Below, one piece after another: positions 62,980 to 64,000 of a DNA stretch of 64,000 bases. Positions within the stretch are counted from its first letter, which is position 1, and each line of letters starts with the position of its first letter. Origin of the DNA: JABMQB01 sp963677475 (GTDB lineage Bacteria; Bacteroidota; Bacteroidia; Bacteroidales; Prolixibacteraceae); assembly GCA_963677475.2 (NCBI GenBank), contig CAXXQD010000007.1:62001-126000 (forward strand), in the 5' to 3' direction. The notes under the pieces are model-generated. The model saw only the letters and a list, made by a program, of their open reading frames with translations. It ran no database searches and was not told the DNA's origin. The translations under genes and the position numbers were made by a program.

Positions 62980-64000
62980 TTATTTCTTTTTATAACACCT
63001 CACCCAATCAACAGTTAATGCTGCAGGCAAAGAAGCAGATGGCACTTCGTTCACCACAATGGTTGCCAGGTTAATGTGAACGGGAAAATTAAAATCGATG
63101 GTTGATATCTCATGCAGAACAATATCGTTGATTTTCCATACAACTTTTCCTTTAGTTTTTTCAATCCCAAAAATATAGCTCTTGCCTGATTTTAAATTAC
63201 TAACCTGATGGCCATCAAATTCGGTTTTACCATCGACCATGCGAAAAGCGCCAATCCGGTTTTTAGCGCCCATCTCAAGCAGGTTGATTTGAGGTGAAGC
63301 TTTTTCGCCCAATAAATAAACGAAACTAACCATTTCTTTAACAGGCTCAAATTTAATTTTCGCCTCAACAATACCCTCGTCCAGCCAAAAACTTTCCCCC
63401 GTATTTATGGTATCCGAGGTATATGAAAACTTCGCTGGCTGAAATCCGGCACCCATATTCCAGATTTTTCCGGTTTTGCTTTCATTTTTAACTTGCAAGT
63501 GCAGTTGCTTGTTTTTAAATGAAATATTCTTGCCCGAATTAAAACATTGCAAATCACCGGGTTGTGAGAAGTTCTCGCCAAACAGCTTATTTGCCCAATA
63601 ACTTGAGCAAATCCATTTTTTATCGTCAAGTTTACTGGCTTCGAATGTGTCTTCAAAAACAATTTCCCAGTTCTTAAAGAAGTCAAATTTATCTGTGCCC
63701 AGGTACTTGAAATAGTTAATAAACTTAGGTTGTTTTGCCATTTCAACAAACTTCTGTTGCTTTTTGTATTCTTCCGACTTTTCCCACTTTTTCTTATCCT
63801 CTAAATAAGTCTTTCGGTCTAAAAACTCTTTTGATTCGGTCTTCTCTTTCAGTTCAACATATCGGTTTAACTCAAAAGAGCCTTTCATGTCGAGATAATT
63901 TTTATAAGCTTTTGACTTTTCAAACGACAAGTAAAAAACAATATCACTCTCCTTTTTCAATTTTAAGAATTCCTGCTGCTTTTTATGTGCTTCGCTTTTT
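62980..64000 (-). CDS. GH16-like concanavalin-fold protein with charged N-terminal repeats, cut by window end
   Basis: The frame is open to the window end; the true start lies beyond 64000. The visible N-terminal 100 residues are strongly charged, rich in K, E, Y and W, and made of irregular repeats (KSKAYKNYLD, ESKEFLDRKTYLEDKKKWEK, SEEYKKQQKF), probably helical. The rest (about 200 residues) is a beta-sandwich related to glycoside hydrolase family 16, with WEIVFEDTFEASKLDDKKW, LDEGIVEAKIKF and the end VDWVRCYKKK. The family active-site ExDxxE is not seen: the equivalent place reads NLLEMGAKN. It may therefore bind carbohydrate without cutting it. A TTG at 63960 is internal, not a start. Confidence 0.7.
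   Translation of the reverse strand, partial: KSEAHKKQQEFLKLKKESDIVFYLSFEKSKAYKNYLDMKGSFELNRYVELKEKTESKEFLDRKTYLEDKKKWEKSEEYKKQQKFVEMAKQPKFINYFKYLGTDKFDFFKNWEIVFEDTFEASKLDDKKWICSSYWANKLFGENFSQPGDLQCFNSGKNISFKNKQLHLQVKNESKTGKIWNMGAGFQPAKFSYTSDTINTGESFWLDEGIVEAKIKFEPVKEMVSFVYLLGEKASPQINLLEMGAKNRIGAFRMVDGKTEFDGHQVSNLKSGKSYIFGIEKTKGKVVWKINDIVLHEISTIDFNFPVHINLATIVVNEVPSASLPAALTVDWVRCYKKK

Overview
The window is chromosomal DNA of a Bacteroidota bacterium, most likely a Marinilabiliales/Prolixibacteraceae-type anaerobe or facultative anaerobe from sediment or a marine setting (lineage is inference). The signs are an AT-rich sequence, promoters of the Bacteroidota type (TTTG, 19-21 bp, TAnnTTTG), a TonB-dependent receptor with a carboxypeptidase-like N-terminal domain, a giant secreted protein ending in a type IX secretion sorting domain, and Bacteroidota-style metabolic genes. 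No rRNA, tRNA or CRISPR array was seen.

Layout. 0-10.4 kb: galM, an acyl-CoA ligase, a glucuronokinase-like GHMP kinase overlapping a galU-like nucleotidyltransferase, a small outer-membrane protein, recQ and a TonB-dependent receptor. 10.5-29.5 kb: a large hexuronate/pectin catabolic region. On the minus strand lie uxaE-uxaC-kdgK-kdgA-MFS transporter-kdgF-like, preceded by an Nramp-like transporter and a zinc dehydrogenase. On the plus strand lie a stand-alone E2-type acyltransferase, a LacI-family regulator with a mannonate-oxidoreductase SDR, then a second KDG-kinase-like gene, a nickel-racemase (LarA) homologue, a Gfo/Idh oxidoreductase, pdxB, a GIY-YIG gene and gnd. 29.5-37 kb: an SDR/DUF2867 protein, an unknown protein, a broken RAYT transposase among REP palindromes, DinB-like and GNAT genes, and the three-gene pnt transhydrogenase operon. 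37-39.5 kb: a secreted pectate lyase and an acetate transporter. 39.6-51.9 kb: two nearly identical decayed IS1182-type elements in direct orientation flanking an 8.4 kb T9SS adhesin-like gene that carries a frameshift. 51.9-64 kb: ackA-pta, a PAS histidine kinase, a C69 peptidase, rplS, a YitT protein, a patatin/outer-membrane-barrel protein, a PAS protein and a GH16-like protein cut by the window end.

How the genes fit together. Pectate lyase releases unsaturated galacturonides. The KdgF-like cupin, uronate isomerase, UxaE epimerase, mannonate oxidoreductase, KDG kinase and KDPG aldolase take uronates towards pyruvate and glyceraldehyde-3-phosphate, and acetate kinase/Pta and the acetate carrier handle the fermentation end product. 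Mannonate dehydratase (UxuA) and KduI/KduD are not in the window. In their place a LarA homologue with all of its nickel-pincer ligands sits between a sugar-acid kinase and a dehydrogenase, 2.7 kb upstream of gnd. This suggests, but does not prove, a side branch mannonate -> gluconate -> 6-phosphogluconate -> pentose phosphate.

Regulation. Three copies of a CGTGT-N4-ACACG dyad lie before uxaE, before the LacI gene itself and before the second kinase operon, defining a small regulon. A different perfect palindrome, TGCAATCGATTGCA, sits on the -7 element of an internal kdgK promoter, implying a second regulator. The LacI gene has no ATG, GTG or TTG upstream of its DNA-binding domain.
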